Notes: a model not told the origin generated them from the letters alone. 6,492 nucleotides of DNA from an uncultured Oscillospiraceae bacterium (GCA_910577525.1 CAJTLI010000073.1:1-6492), one strand, 5' to 3'. Shown: positions 1 to 5,470, numbered from the stretch's first letter. Program-made: numbers and translations.

Positions 1-244
1 CCTCCGGGCATTGGGCGGCGATCAGGATGGCGTTGCTCACGGAGTAGAGGTCAAACCGGGCCTGCACGTCCAGATAGCCTTGGAACACGCCGCCGTCCAT
101 GCCCATGTCGTGAACGTGGCTGTCGATCATGGCGTAGACGCTCTCGCGCTCCGCCTGCTTTTTCGCCGCCCATGCGCCCTTATCAAAGGGCGTTTCCTCC
201 CGCTGGGCGGGCTGGCTGGTAAACAGATCATCATAGTTCGGCAT
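1..244 (-). CDS. ArdC-like ssDNA-binding / anti-restriction protein, N-terminal part (cut by window edge)
   Basis: Only the first 81 codons are present; the gene runs off the left edge. The protein opens MPNYDDLFTSQP and continues with a basic/acidic helix (FDKGAWAAKKQAERE). A stretch follows with the pattern YLDVQARFDLYSVSNAILIA, which is typical of the N-terminal ArdC-type domain (ArdC_N) found in Firmicutes conjugative elements. Family knowledge: ArdC proteins bind single-stranded DNA and protect incoming plasmid DNA from restriction; many carry a C-terminal metallopeptidase-like domain, which would lie outside this window. The start is well fixed: an AGGAG sits about eight bases upstream (around 251-256) and the ATG follows the stop of the PcfB-like gene after two bases, so the two are probably co-transcribed and translationally coupled. 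The family call rests on motif memory only, and the catalytic half cannot be seen. Confidence 0.62.
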   Translation of the reverse strand, partial: MPNYDDLFTSQPAQREETPFDKGAWAAKKQAERESVYAMIDSHVHDMGMDGGVFQGYLDVQARFDLYSVSNAILIAAQCPE

Positions 245-246
245 CG

Positions 247-1122
247 TTATCGCTCCTTTAACCGTTTGGGTTTATACTTTCTCGGGGCCTTGTGCTTCGG
301 CCCCTTGCTGGGTTTGGACTGCTCCTTACCTTTTGCCGCCTTTTCTCTCTGCTCCGCTTTAATCGCGTCCAGCTCCTTACGGACGGAGGGACGGGAACGC
401 TCCTGCGGATCAGAAGTACCCGGTGCGGCTGGCTCTTTGGGCTTTGAGGTAGGCTCGGACTGACGGGATTTCTCGATCCGGCCCTCGGTGGGGTTTTCGG
501 TCTGGCCCTCCTCCCTGGTGGGGGAAGCGCCCAGCACCGATGCCAAAAACTCGTCCATGTCCTGTTCGGGTTCGGGGGCGGTGCGCTCCGGGGCGGGCAG
601 TTCGCCCTCCGGGGGCGGGGACAGCATAGCATCCAGCAGCTCATCCACCTCCTGCTCGGTCATCGGTTCCGCCGCCGCTGGCGCTTCCGGGACTTCTGCT
701 TGCTGTTCCTGACGGCTGCGCTCGATCTCGCTCCTGATCTCAGCCATATCCACGGTAGCCAGGTTGAATCGCTCAAAGATACGGTTGATCTTGCTGGCGT
801 CCTCGGCCCGCACCATAATGTCGGTGATGCCGTCCGTGGCGTCCCGGTCTTTCAGAACGCAGTAGAGGACGCCGTACTTCTTGGCCTCCCGGCAAAAAAG
901 CTGGAGGTCGCTGTCTTTCACGGCGAACACCTTCAGCTCCTTGCCGCTGCGGAGCATATTGGTCAGGCGGGTCTTGCCCTTGGTTTTCTTCTGCTCCCGC
1001 AGGATGGCGTAAAGAATAATGGCAATCTGCTTGGCACCCTCACCGGCCAGCTTCACCGCTACCTCACCTGTTTCCAGGGACAGCCTCACGACCTGCTCCG
1101 CCGCGTCGCCTGAATAGCTCAT
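247..1122 (-). CDS. pcfB: PcfB family protein (DUF3801), conjugation accessory factor
   Basis: This 291-aa protein has an N-terminal DUF3801/PcfB-like domain at about residues 5-135. Recognisable parts are the EVAVKLAGEGAKQIA helix, the KTKGKTRLTNMLRSGKELKVF segment and the VLYCVLKDRD strand. The family is named after PcfB of the enterococcal plasmid pCF10 and occurs next to relaxase and coupling-protein genes; its exact biochemical role is not settled. Residues 136-245 are a Pro/Glu-rich, probably disordered linker holding two copies of a short acidic helical motif (156-167 and 186-197). Residues 246-291 form a strongly basic Lys/Arg tail that could contact DNA. The start is supported by AGGAG ten bases upstream. 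The first 59 bases overlap the 3' end of the relaxase gene in another frame, pointing to coupled translation. No signal peptide or membrane segment is seen, so it is probably cytoplasmic. Confidence 0.85.
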   Translation of the reverse strand: MSYSGDAAEQVVRLSLETGEVAVKLAGEGAKQIAIILYAILREQKKTKGKTRLTNMLRSGKELKVFAVKDSDLQLFCREAKKYGVLYCVLKDRDATDGITDIMVRAEDASKINRIFERFNLATVDMAEIRSEIERSRQEQQAEVPEAPAAAEPMTEQEVDELLDAMLSPPPEGELPAPERTAPEPEQDMDEFLASVLGASPTREEGQTENPTEGRIEKSRQSEPTSKPKEPAAPGTSDPQERSRPSVRKELDAIKAEQREKAAKGKEQSKPSKGPKHKAPRKYKPKRLKER

Positions 1123-2488
1123 GCTGTGTCAGCTCCTTTCTTTCGGTTTCCTTTTGCTCTATCAGCCGTTCCAGCTTTTCCTTGACCTGCCCGGAACGCT
1201 GGGCGATGCCGTCACATAAGACCACCTCCTTTCGTGCCGCCCTGATCCGGGTGGAGAGGGCGCTGATCTTCTGCTTCACCTCATCCACGGCCAGGGGGTC
1301 GCCCTGCCGATTCAGCCGCCGCAGTTCCTTACGGAGTTCCTGCCGCTGGGAGGTCAGGGCGTCCACCTCCGCCGACGCCGTTTCCCGGTGGGCGGTCAGC
1401 TCTCCGATGGTGTCGATGTGCCGTTTCCCTAAAAACCGGGTTTCTGCGTCCAGCCTGTCCAGCTTGGCGATGTCCTCCCGCAACAAAAAAGACACCCGCT
1501 TGACGGATGCCGGTCGTTTGACGATAATGTGAAGTTCGTAACAGTAACGGAAGTACAACGCCCGCAAGCCAGTGACTTTCTTCCTCGGCTTGCCCCGCAC
1601 CCGGTAACGGCGGGGCGGACGATGCACCGCCTCCGGGAATGGGACTTGTTTTTGGAGGTTCTGCAAAATGCGTTCCTTGATCTGCTCCAACGAGTAGCCC
1701 TCGCCCAGCTTGTGGAAGCGGAAGTAGCCGCCAGCATCGGGCGGTTTCAGCGCCGGGTATTTCAAGGTCTTGCCGCCCTTGCCCCTTGTTTTGAGCTGGT
1801 AGCCCATTTCACCCATCACCCGCAGAAAGTCGCGCTCGGTGGTGGAAGCGCAGATGGCCCGATCAATGTCGGCCCGGATGGTGCCCCGGTGGGTGGGTTT
1901 GCCGTTCTGCTCGGCCTGCCATTCGGCGTAGTGCTTGGCCCGCCCGCCGTGGTTCTCTATCACGGAAATGGCGTACTCCCGGCAAAGCCGGTCTGACGCC
2001 TCCCGCATACGGGCATAGTCGGCGGGGGAATTGTAGAATTTATAGCCGTCTGCCCAGGACACAGAATTGATGACGAAGTGATTATGATAATGGCCGGTAT
2101 TACAGTGGGTCGCCACTACCACCTCAAAACGGTCGCCCCACAACTCCTGGGCCAGCTTGACGCCGATCTCATGGGCGGTTTCCGCCGTTACCTCGTCCGC
2201 CTTAAAGGACTGATACCCGTGGTAGCACACCCGGCCCCCCAGCTTGCCCCATAACCGCTTTGTCTCCATGAATTGTGCGGCGGCGGTGTCCTCCCGGCAG
2301 TTCAGGCAGGACACATAGGAGCGGCGCTCCGTTTTCATATCATTAGCGGCATACTCCACCACATTGTCAACAGCGTGGAGGGATGCCAGTTCCTCATAGC
2401 TGGCCTCGGTGGTCTTTTCCGGGTTCCGGGCGTAGTTTATCACTCTGTCCACGCGCCCCTTGATGGGCCAGATGGAGGTCACGGCCAT
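1064..2488 (-). CDS. MOBP-type relaxase (relaxase/mobilization nuclease)
   Basis: This 474-aa protein should nick one strand at the element's oriT and stay covalently bound through a tyrosine, then be transferred with the strand. Motif I is VINYARNPEKT with the likely catalytic Tyr19. Motif III is THCNTGHYHNHFVIN, with His128, His133, His135 and His137 as the metal-binding cluster. This matches the HxDxxHxHxH signature, with Asn130 at the usual Asp. Residues 85-125 contain the conserved helix before motif III. Residues from about 355 to 460 are rich in Glu, Lys, Arg and Leu and look like a coiled coil, common in the C-terminal half of Firmicutes relaxases. MobC lies one base upstream (TGATATG junction). 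No Shine-Dalgarno sequence is visible before this ATG, since the upstream bases are C-rich, so translation is probably coupled to mobC. The last 59 bases overlap the PcfB-like gene. The nuclease call is firm; the exact MOBP subfamily is not determined here. Confidence 0.92.
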   Translation of the reverse strand: MAVTSIWPIKGRVDRVINYARNPEKTTEASYEELASLHAVDNVVEYAANDMKTERRSYVSCLNCREDTAAAQFMETKRLWGKLGGRVCYHGYQSFKADEVTAETAHEIGVKLAQELWGDRFEVVVATHCNTGHYHNHFVINSVSWADGYKFYNSPADYARMREASDRLCREYAISVIENHGGRAKHYAEWQAEQNGKPTHRGTIRADIDRAICASTTERDFLRVMGEMGYQLKTRGKGGKTLKYPALKPPDAGGYFRFHKLGEGYSLEQIKERILQNLQKQVPFPEAVHRPPRRYRVRGKPRKKVTGLRALYFRYCYELHIIVKRPASVKRVSFLLREDIAKLDRLDAETRFLGKRHIDTIGELTAHRETASAEVDALTSQRQELRKELRRLNRQGDPLAVDEVKQKISALSTRIRAARKEVVLCDGIAQRSGQVKEKLERLIEQKETERKELTQHELFRRRGGAGREAVPGNR

Positions 2489-2489
2489 A

Positions 2490-2813
2490 TCAGTCGGAGG
2501 GGGTGGTGTAGGTGTCCACGATCAGCTTTTCCACGGCCCGGTTGTCCTCCAGAGCCTTGCGGAGCTGGGGCACGTCCAGCAGGCCGATGGAGTTGGCCCG
2601 CTTCAAAAGCTGGTCGATGTTATAGCCCACGCGCCGTACCTCCCGGATCAGCAGCGGCAGCTCGGCGGGCGGGGCCTCCTTCACAACTGCGCCGTTGAGG
2701 ATGCGGCGGCAGTAGCCCTCACGGGACAGGCCGCTCTTTCTGACCTTTTTTGTCAGGGTTTCCAGTTCGGTCTTGGTGAAGTAAATCTCCACCCTGCAAT
2801 TACGTTTTCTCAT
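2490..2813 (-). CDS. mobC: MobC family relaxosome accessory protein
   Basis: This 107-aa protein has the two-part layout of MobC (PF05713-type) mobilization proteins. Residues 7-43 resemble a ribbon-helix-helix DNA-binding unit: strand RVEIYFT, then helices at about 14-27 and 30-43. Residues 52-90 carry the MobC signature (LLIREVRRVGYNIDQLLKRAN). Family knowledge: MobC binds oriT near nic and helps melt the DNA so that the relaxase can cut. The start is clear, with AAGGAGG four bases before the ATG. It is the first gene of the mobC-relaxase-pcfB-ardC run and is divergent from the antitoxin gene across 87 bases. The length is normal for the family. Confidence 0.88.
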   Translation of the reverse strand: MRKRNCRVEIYFTKTELETLTKKVRKSGLSREGYCRRILNGAVVKEAPPAELPLLIREVRRVGYNIDQLLKRANSIGLLDVPQLRKALEDNRAVEKLIVDTYTTPSD

Positions 2814-2900
2814 ATTGCCTCCTTAATCATTTTTCAGTGGTTGGAAAATCGTCTTTTCTTTTCGTCGATTATGTGCTATCCTATAAAAGAGGTGGTCGAT
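2814..2900. promoter_or_regulatory. Divergent intergenic region between mobC and the vbhA-like antitoxin
   Basis: This AT-rich 87-base gap must hold the start signals for two divergent units. The mobC ribosome binding site (AAGGAGG) lies at its left end. The antitoxin site (GAGGTGG, about 2889-2895) lies five bases before the ATG at 2901, which favours that start over the in-frame ATG at 2871. A TATCCTATAAAAG run (about 2876-2888) could contain a -10 element for the plus strand, but no good -35 is seen at the right distance. No convincing sigma-70 promoter was found on the minus strand. Autoregulation of the toxin-antitoxin operon here is possible but not shown. Confidence 0.4.
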
Positions 2901-3104
2901 ATGACAGCAGCACAAATTCGGCGGAGAATTGCGGCAGTAAAAACGGCTGATGCCATCAATGCCATTGAAGGTGTGCCGGTTTCCCGGTATGCCCAGGTTC
3001 TTTCCCGCAGTTGGGCAAAAGGCGAGATCACGGGCGAACAGATGAAACAGGCGCTCTTGGCTTCTCACGCAAAACTGGCCGCACAGGTACGAAAGCATGG
3101 CTGA
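2901..3104 (+). CDS. VbhA-type antitoxin of the Fic toxin
   Basis: This 67-aa protein is predicted to bind and block the neighbouring Fic enzyme. It looks like the VbhA antitoxin family: an N-terminal helix (residues 4-24) ending in INAIEG, followed by helices carrying SRSWAKGEITGEQMKQALLA. In the family the N-terminal helix carries an inhibitory (S/T)xxxE(G/N) motif whose Glu intrudes on the Fic active site. Here Glu23-Gly24 is present, but the position four before the Glu is Ile19 instead of Ser/Thr. GAGGTGG five bases upstream sets the start. The gene overlaps the fic start by eight bases, the usual antitoxin-first arrangement. Assignment rests on size, the motif remnant and synteny. Whether it still inhibits by the canonical route is an open question. 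Confidence 0.78.
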   Translation: MTAAQIRRRIAAVKTADAINAIEGVPVSRYAQVLSRSWAKGEITGEQMKQALLASHAKLAAQVRKHG

Positions 3105-3816
3105 TCCTTATCTCTATGATGATGTTCCTGTCCTGCGGAACGCACTTTCCATCAAAGATGAAAAGACGCTGGATTTGATCGAGGCAGAACAGTCCCGCGC
3201 AAACATGATGCTGCTCTACGAACAGGGCTTCCACGACTTTACGCCGGAGGGCCTGCAAAGCATCCACCGCTTTTTGTTTGGCGACCTTTACGATTGGGCG
3301 GGCCAGTTTCGTATCATCAACATTGAGAAACGGGAACGGCTTCTTGCGGGCCGCAGCGTGTGGTACAGCAACGATGAAGCGATCAGTGATGATTTAGCGT
3401 CTGTCTTTCAGGATATTCACGCCCAGGATTGGAACGCTCTTTCAAGAGGAGCCTTTGTGCCAGCCGTGTCCCGGTGCTTTGCGAAAATTTGGCAGATACA
3501 CCCCTTTCGTGAGGGGAACACCCGGACGGTTGTTATGATGCTGACATTCTTTGTGGAACACTACGGCTATTACATGGATCAGGAGCTTTTGGCCGAGAGC
3601 GCCGGGTATGTGCGGGATTCCTTTGTGATGGCATCGTTAGACCAGTTTTCCGAGTACGAGTATCTTGAACGGATACTGATGGATGCCGTTTGTGATGATC
3701 CCATCGAGTACGAGTTGACGCCAGATACGGAGTTTGAACGTCAGCGTTCTGAAAAATATCAGAAGTACCAAAAAGAACGCTACACGCCGGAGCCGCATTA
3801 CCGGCGTGAAGATTAA
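3097..3816 (+). CDS. fic: Fic-domain toxin (Fido family; AMP-transferase-like)
   Basis: This 239-aa protein has the Fic fold. An N-terminal region carries FLFGDLYDWAGQFRIINI (residues 59-76), typical of bacterial Fic proteins of the VbhT type. The active-site motif is HPFREGNTR at residues 135-143, with catalytic His135, acidic Glu139 for Mg2+ and Arg143. The canonical motif HxFx(D/E)GNGRxxR ends in a second Arg; here that place is Val146, and the Gly before the first Arg is Thr142. Family knowledge: Fic enzymes usually transfer AMP to a Ser, Thr or Tyr of a target such as a gyrase or topoisomerase subunit; other nucleotide or phosphate donors are known in divergent members. No BID secretion domain is seen, so an intracellular toxin is more likely than a secreted effector. 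The C-terminal 30 residues are charged and Tyr-rich. The gene overlaps the antitoxin and ends just before a strong terminator. Rows sampled within it have about 47-48% G+C, against 70% in a row of the relaxase gene. Confidence 0.92.
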   Translation: MADPYLYDDVPVLRNALSIKDEKTLDLIEAEQSRANMMLLYEQGFHDFTPEGLQSIHRFLFGDLYDWAGQFRIINIEKRERLLAGRSVWYSNDEAISDDLASVFQDIHAQDWNALSRGAFVPAVSRCFAKIWQIHPFREGNTRTVVMMLTFFVEHYGYYMDQELLAESAGYVRDSFVMASLDQFSEYEYLERILMDAVCDDPIEYELTPDTEFERQRSEKYQKYQKERYTPEPHYRRED

Positions 3817-3832
3817 GGGATAACGTGCGGTG

Positions 3833-3871
3833 ATGACCGCCAACTGACATTGTTCGGTTGGCGGTCATTTT
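3833..3871 (+). terminator. Rho-independent terminator of the antitoxin-fic operon
   Basis: A perfect 12-bp stem, ATGACCGCCAAC (3833-3844) with GTTGGCGGTCAT (3857-3868), encloses a 12-base loop. It runs into TTTT at 3868-3871 on the plus strand. It begins 17 bases after the fic stop codon. The minus-strand side has no T-run, so it should act only on plus-strand transcripts. An 8-bp inverted repeat (3783-3790 with 3801-3808) lies just upstream inside the end of fic and may add structure. Confidence 0.82.
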
Positions 3872-3881
3872 GCGGGGTCAT

Positions 3882-3977
3882 AGGGGCGGCAAGCCCCTGT
3901 CAAGCTGAATTTGCCCCAGCAAATTCGTTGCTTGTTAAGACAATACCGCCCTCTGCGCCTGCGGCGCGGGAGAACGG
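3882..3977. other. Inverted-repeat-rich non-coding stretch, candidate oriT
   Basis: No credible gene lies between the fic terminator and the 59-aa gene. Instead there are three nested or adjacent inverted repeats. AGGGGC/GCCCCT (3882-3887 and 3893-3898) is the first. A 34-base element follows, with CAAGC (3901-3905) plus GAATTTGC (3907-3914) pairing with GCAAATTC (3919-3926) plus GCTTG (3930-3934) around CCCA. The third is GCGCC/GGCGC (3955-3959 and 3963-3967). Such spaced hairpins are characteristic of origins of transfer, and the stretch lies beside the mobC-relaxase side of the element. No RP4/Ti-like ATCCTG nic core is visible here, so the nic site cannot be placed. It could instead be a regulatory leader or the remains of an insertion scar. 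Confidence 0.35.
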
Positions 3978-3988
3978 TCGGGGTAGGT

Positions 3989-4168
3989 TCAAGCCTGGTC
4001 GGATTTCGCCTTGGGCGGACGCTCCCAAAGCCAAAACTCCCGCTTGGCTTCCATATATTCCTCATAGGCAAGCTGGCGGTTGATGCAGTCAAGCCATGCC
4101 CACTCCGCTGGGGAAATGCGGCGGACGGGCTTGGGGGGCGGTTTGCTCTGGGGCCGGTTCATAGCCAT
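3989..4168 (-). CDS. Small hypothetical protein (59 aa)
   Basis: A 60-codon open frame starts MAMNRPQSKPPPKPVRRISP and continues with SPAEWAWLDCINRQLAYEEY, then FWLWERPPKAKSDQA before the TGA at 3991-3989. AAAGGAT lies nine bases before the ATG at 4168. The N-terminus is proline- and basic-rich and probably disordered. The middle (19-50) should form one amphipathic helix with four Trp and several acidic residues. I do not recognise a family and assign no function. It is read in the same direction as parM-parR, after two palindromes, and it precedes the candidate oriT, so a small relaxosome or regulatory partner is conceivable. An alternative start at Met3 (4162) is possible. A 29-codon frame from the ATG at 4178 is less likely because its start falls within the ribosome binding site. 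Confidence 0.55.
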   Translation of the reverse strand: MAMNRPQSKPPPKPVRRISPAEWAWLDCINRQLAYEEYMEAKREFWLWERPPKAKSDQA

Positions 4169-4194
4169 AGGTCAACATCCTTTCGGTTTTATTT

Positions 4195-4260
4195 GTGGCA
4201 TCACGGGTGATGCCATGCCCCTCAATGGGCTGGAAAAAGTGGCATCACGGGTGATGCCAC
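4195..4260. repeat. Two identical 20-bp palindromes beside parR (possible centromere or operator)
   Basis: TGGCATCACGGGTGATGCCA occurs at 4196-4215 and again at 4240-4259, 44 bases apart. Each copy is a palindrome with 9-bp arms around GG; the second extends to 10-bp arms (4239-4260). The shared identity is 21 bases because a G precedes each copy. Flanks are otherwise unrelated. A weaker GCCC/GGGC inverted repeat (4217-4220 and 4227-4230) lies between them. In ParMR systems the ParR adaptor binds repeated DNA sites near its own gene, so these may be parC-like sites. Binding by another regulator, or a purely RNA-level role, is equally compatible with the sequence. Confidence 0.75.
4234..4260 (-). 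terminator. Likely Rho-independent terminator after parR
   Basis: Read on the minus strand, the 10-bp-arm palindrome at 4260-4239 is followed at once by five T residues (4238-4234). Its first base is also the last base of the parR stop codon. This should end, or partly end, the toprim-parM-parR transcript. The second palindrome copy (4215-4196) lacks a T-run on either strand and so is not a terminator by itself. Confidence 0.62.
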
Positions 4261-4541
4261 TAAAAGCTGTCCAGAAAGTCAAACACGTCGTTTATTTCCT
4301 CTGCGCTGGCTTGCGTTTGCGCCGCTGGCTGGATAGAGCCACCTTCTGTGGCTCGTATCAGTTCTTCAGAAACGACCTGACGGATAAAGTCTTTCAAAAC
4401 ATCGGTTTGCTCCTTTGCGTTTATCCTTGCGATAATCTCTTTATTGATGGATTGAGCGTCCATACGGTGCAGGGCTTCCCATGCCCTGCGGTCATCCTCC
4501 CAATCAAGATTAAATCGGAGAGAAAACCGCTTGATTTTCAT
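4260..4541 (-). CDS. parR: ParR-like centromere-binding adaptor of the ParM filament
   Basis: This 93-aa protein starts with a ribbon-helix-helix-like unit: strand IKRFSLRFNL (2-11), helix EDDRRAWEALHRM (15-27) and helix SINKEIIARINAKEQ (31-45). A second helical part follows (46-65), then a Gln/Ala-rich linker (66-79). It ends in an acidic-aromatic tail, AEEINDVFDFLDSF (80-93). This layout matches ParR proteins, where the N-terminal domain binds repeated centromere DNA and the C-terminal peptide docks on the ParM filament end. The gene lies directly after parM with a 4-base ATGA overlap and has only a weak GAGAG ribosome binding site, so it is probably translationally coupled. G+C over 4261-4500 is about 50% by count. 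The ParR identity is inferred from shape and synteny; sequence similarity in this family is low. Confidence 0.72.
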   Translation of the reverse strand: MKIKRFSLRFNLDWEDDRRAWEALHRMDAQSINKEIIARINAKEQTDVLKDFIRQVVSEELIRATEGGSIQPAAQTQASAEEINDVFDFLDSF

Positions 4542-5470
4542 TCTCTCACGCCCCTACGCAAAGCCTGTTCGCACAGATACTCATAGCCCTTGGCTGTGGC
4601 GCAAATATCATCGTAGATGGTCACACGGTCGGCGTCGTACTCCCCGAAGTTGCGGATCAGACAGCTCCCGCCGCCCAGCACATGAAGCCGCATGAGGGCC
4701 GGGTTGTACTCATGCTCTCGCAGGATGCGGAAAATCTCACGCACATACCCTGCGGCGGTTTCCCGGATGGTGGTCAGGTAGTCCTCCTGAATGTCCGCCG
4801 TGCCGAACCGCAGCACCCGGTTGATGATGGAGTCGTCCACCGTAGCGTGGTGGGTTCGCATGACGTTCTCCCGGACGGCCAGCATACATTGGTGGGTGCC
4901 GTACTTCTCCGTGAACATTCGGTCTGCGGCGGGTTTGCGGTCGTTGATAAACATGATATTCATGGTGCCGTTTCCAATGTCGCACAGCATATTCACGCCC
5001 TGGAAGTCCCTGATCTGACTGGCTACCGCCGCAAAGCCCTGGGGGAACACATCAGCCCCGGCGATCTCCGCCTGATACGTTTTTCCCCAGAAGGTGAAGC
5101 TCACCTCCCGGCTTCGCAGGAGGTATGCTTTGAAGTCCTCCCGCTGTTGGCTCACCCAGGTGAGGGGCAGGCCCACCGCAAGGCGCACCCTGGCGGCGGT
5201 CAGCCCGTATGCGTTCAGTTCACGGGCGATAGCGGCCAGGGTGAGGACATAGTAATCGTCGTCCCCAGTCTTGTCGGCGGCAAACTCCTTGTGGCCCGTC
5301 CCGATCAGGTAGTACCGCCCGCCGTAGATTAGCAACTCGTCCTTAAATACCGGCTCGGCGTCATGGGCGGTCAGCCCTGCCGGAAAACAGCAGTTTGCGG
5401 TCTTGATGTTGCCGTAGCCGTTGTCGATGCCGATGATCTTCATGCCCTGATAGTCCTTCACCGGCTCCAT
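4538..5470 (-). CDS. parM: ParM/StbA family actin-like ATPase (plasmid segregation)
   Basis: The protein has up to 310 residues and the actin/Hsp70 ATPase motifs in order. Phosphate-1 is IIGIDNGYGNIKTA with Asp16, phosphate-2 is LCDIGNGTMNIMFI with Asp164, and the adenosine motif is LHVLGGGSCLIRNF with the Gly266-268 run. VFPQGFAAVA (141-150) fits the connecting segment. ParM forms dynamic filaments that push DNA copies apart when capped by ParR bound to the centromere. The length fits the family. The start is uncertain: AGGAGG (5477-5472) leaves only one base before the ATG at 5470. A GTG at 5461 overlaps the upstream stop as GTGA and has 10-base spacing, and an ATG at 5443 would begin exactly before the core strand (MKIIGID). 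I list the longest frame. It is coupled to the DUF3991-Toprim gene upstream and to parR downstream. Confidence 0.9.
   Translation of the reverse strand: MEPVKDYQGMKIIGIDNGYGNIKTANCCFPAGLTAHDAEPVFKDELLIYGGRYYLIGTGHKEFAADKTGDDDYYVLTLAAIARELNAYGLTAARVRLAVGLPLTWVSQQREDFKAYLLRSREVSFTFWGKTYQAEIAGADVFPQGFAAVASQIRDFQGVNMLCDIGNGTMNIMFINDRKPAADRMFTEKYGTHQCMLAVRENVMRTHHATVDDSIINRVLRFGTADIQEDYLTTIRETAAGYVREIFRILREHEYNPALMRLHVLGGGSCLIRNFGEYDADRVTIYDDICATAKGYEYLCEQALRRGVRE

Noticed and set aside
16..30. ATCCTG (minus strand) as an RP4/Ti-like nic site
   Set aside because: It lies within the ArdC-like coding sequence with no inverted repeat nearby, so it is most likely a chance match.
700..1113. 137-codon plus-strand open frame
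   Set aside because: It is antisense to the DUF3801 domain of the PcfB-like gene, without start signals of its own.
1529..1996. 155-codon plus-strand open frame
   Set aside because: It lies antisense to the relaxase gene and shows no domain; a by-product of the relaxase codon composition.
2460..2900. Upstream extension of the antitoxin frame over mobC
   Set aside because: The frame stays open by chance opposite mobC. GAGGTGG just before the ATG at 2901 and the normal VbhA length fix the real start.
3783..3808. 8-bp inverted repeat near the end of fic as a second terminator
   Set aside because: It has no T-run after it and lies inside the coding sequence; the stem at 3833-3868 is the convincing terminator.
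3865..4092. 75-codon minus-strand open frame over the inverted-repeat region
   Set aside because: It starts inside the 59-aa gene in another frame, has an Arg-run composition from GC-rich repeats and lacks a ribosome binding site. The hairpins explain the sequence better.
4195..4260. CRISPR array from the repeated palindrome
   Set aside because: There are only two copies with a single 24-base spacer, no leader and no cas genes; the terminator or binding-site reading fits better.
4682..5332. 216-codon plus-strand open frame
   Set aside because: It is antisense to parM, which has clear ATPase motifs. The long frame results from high G+C with few stops, and no ribosome binding site or recognisable domain is present.
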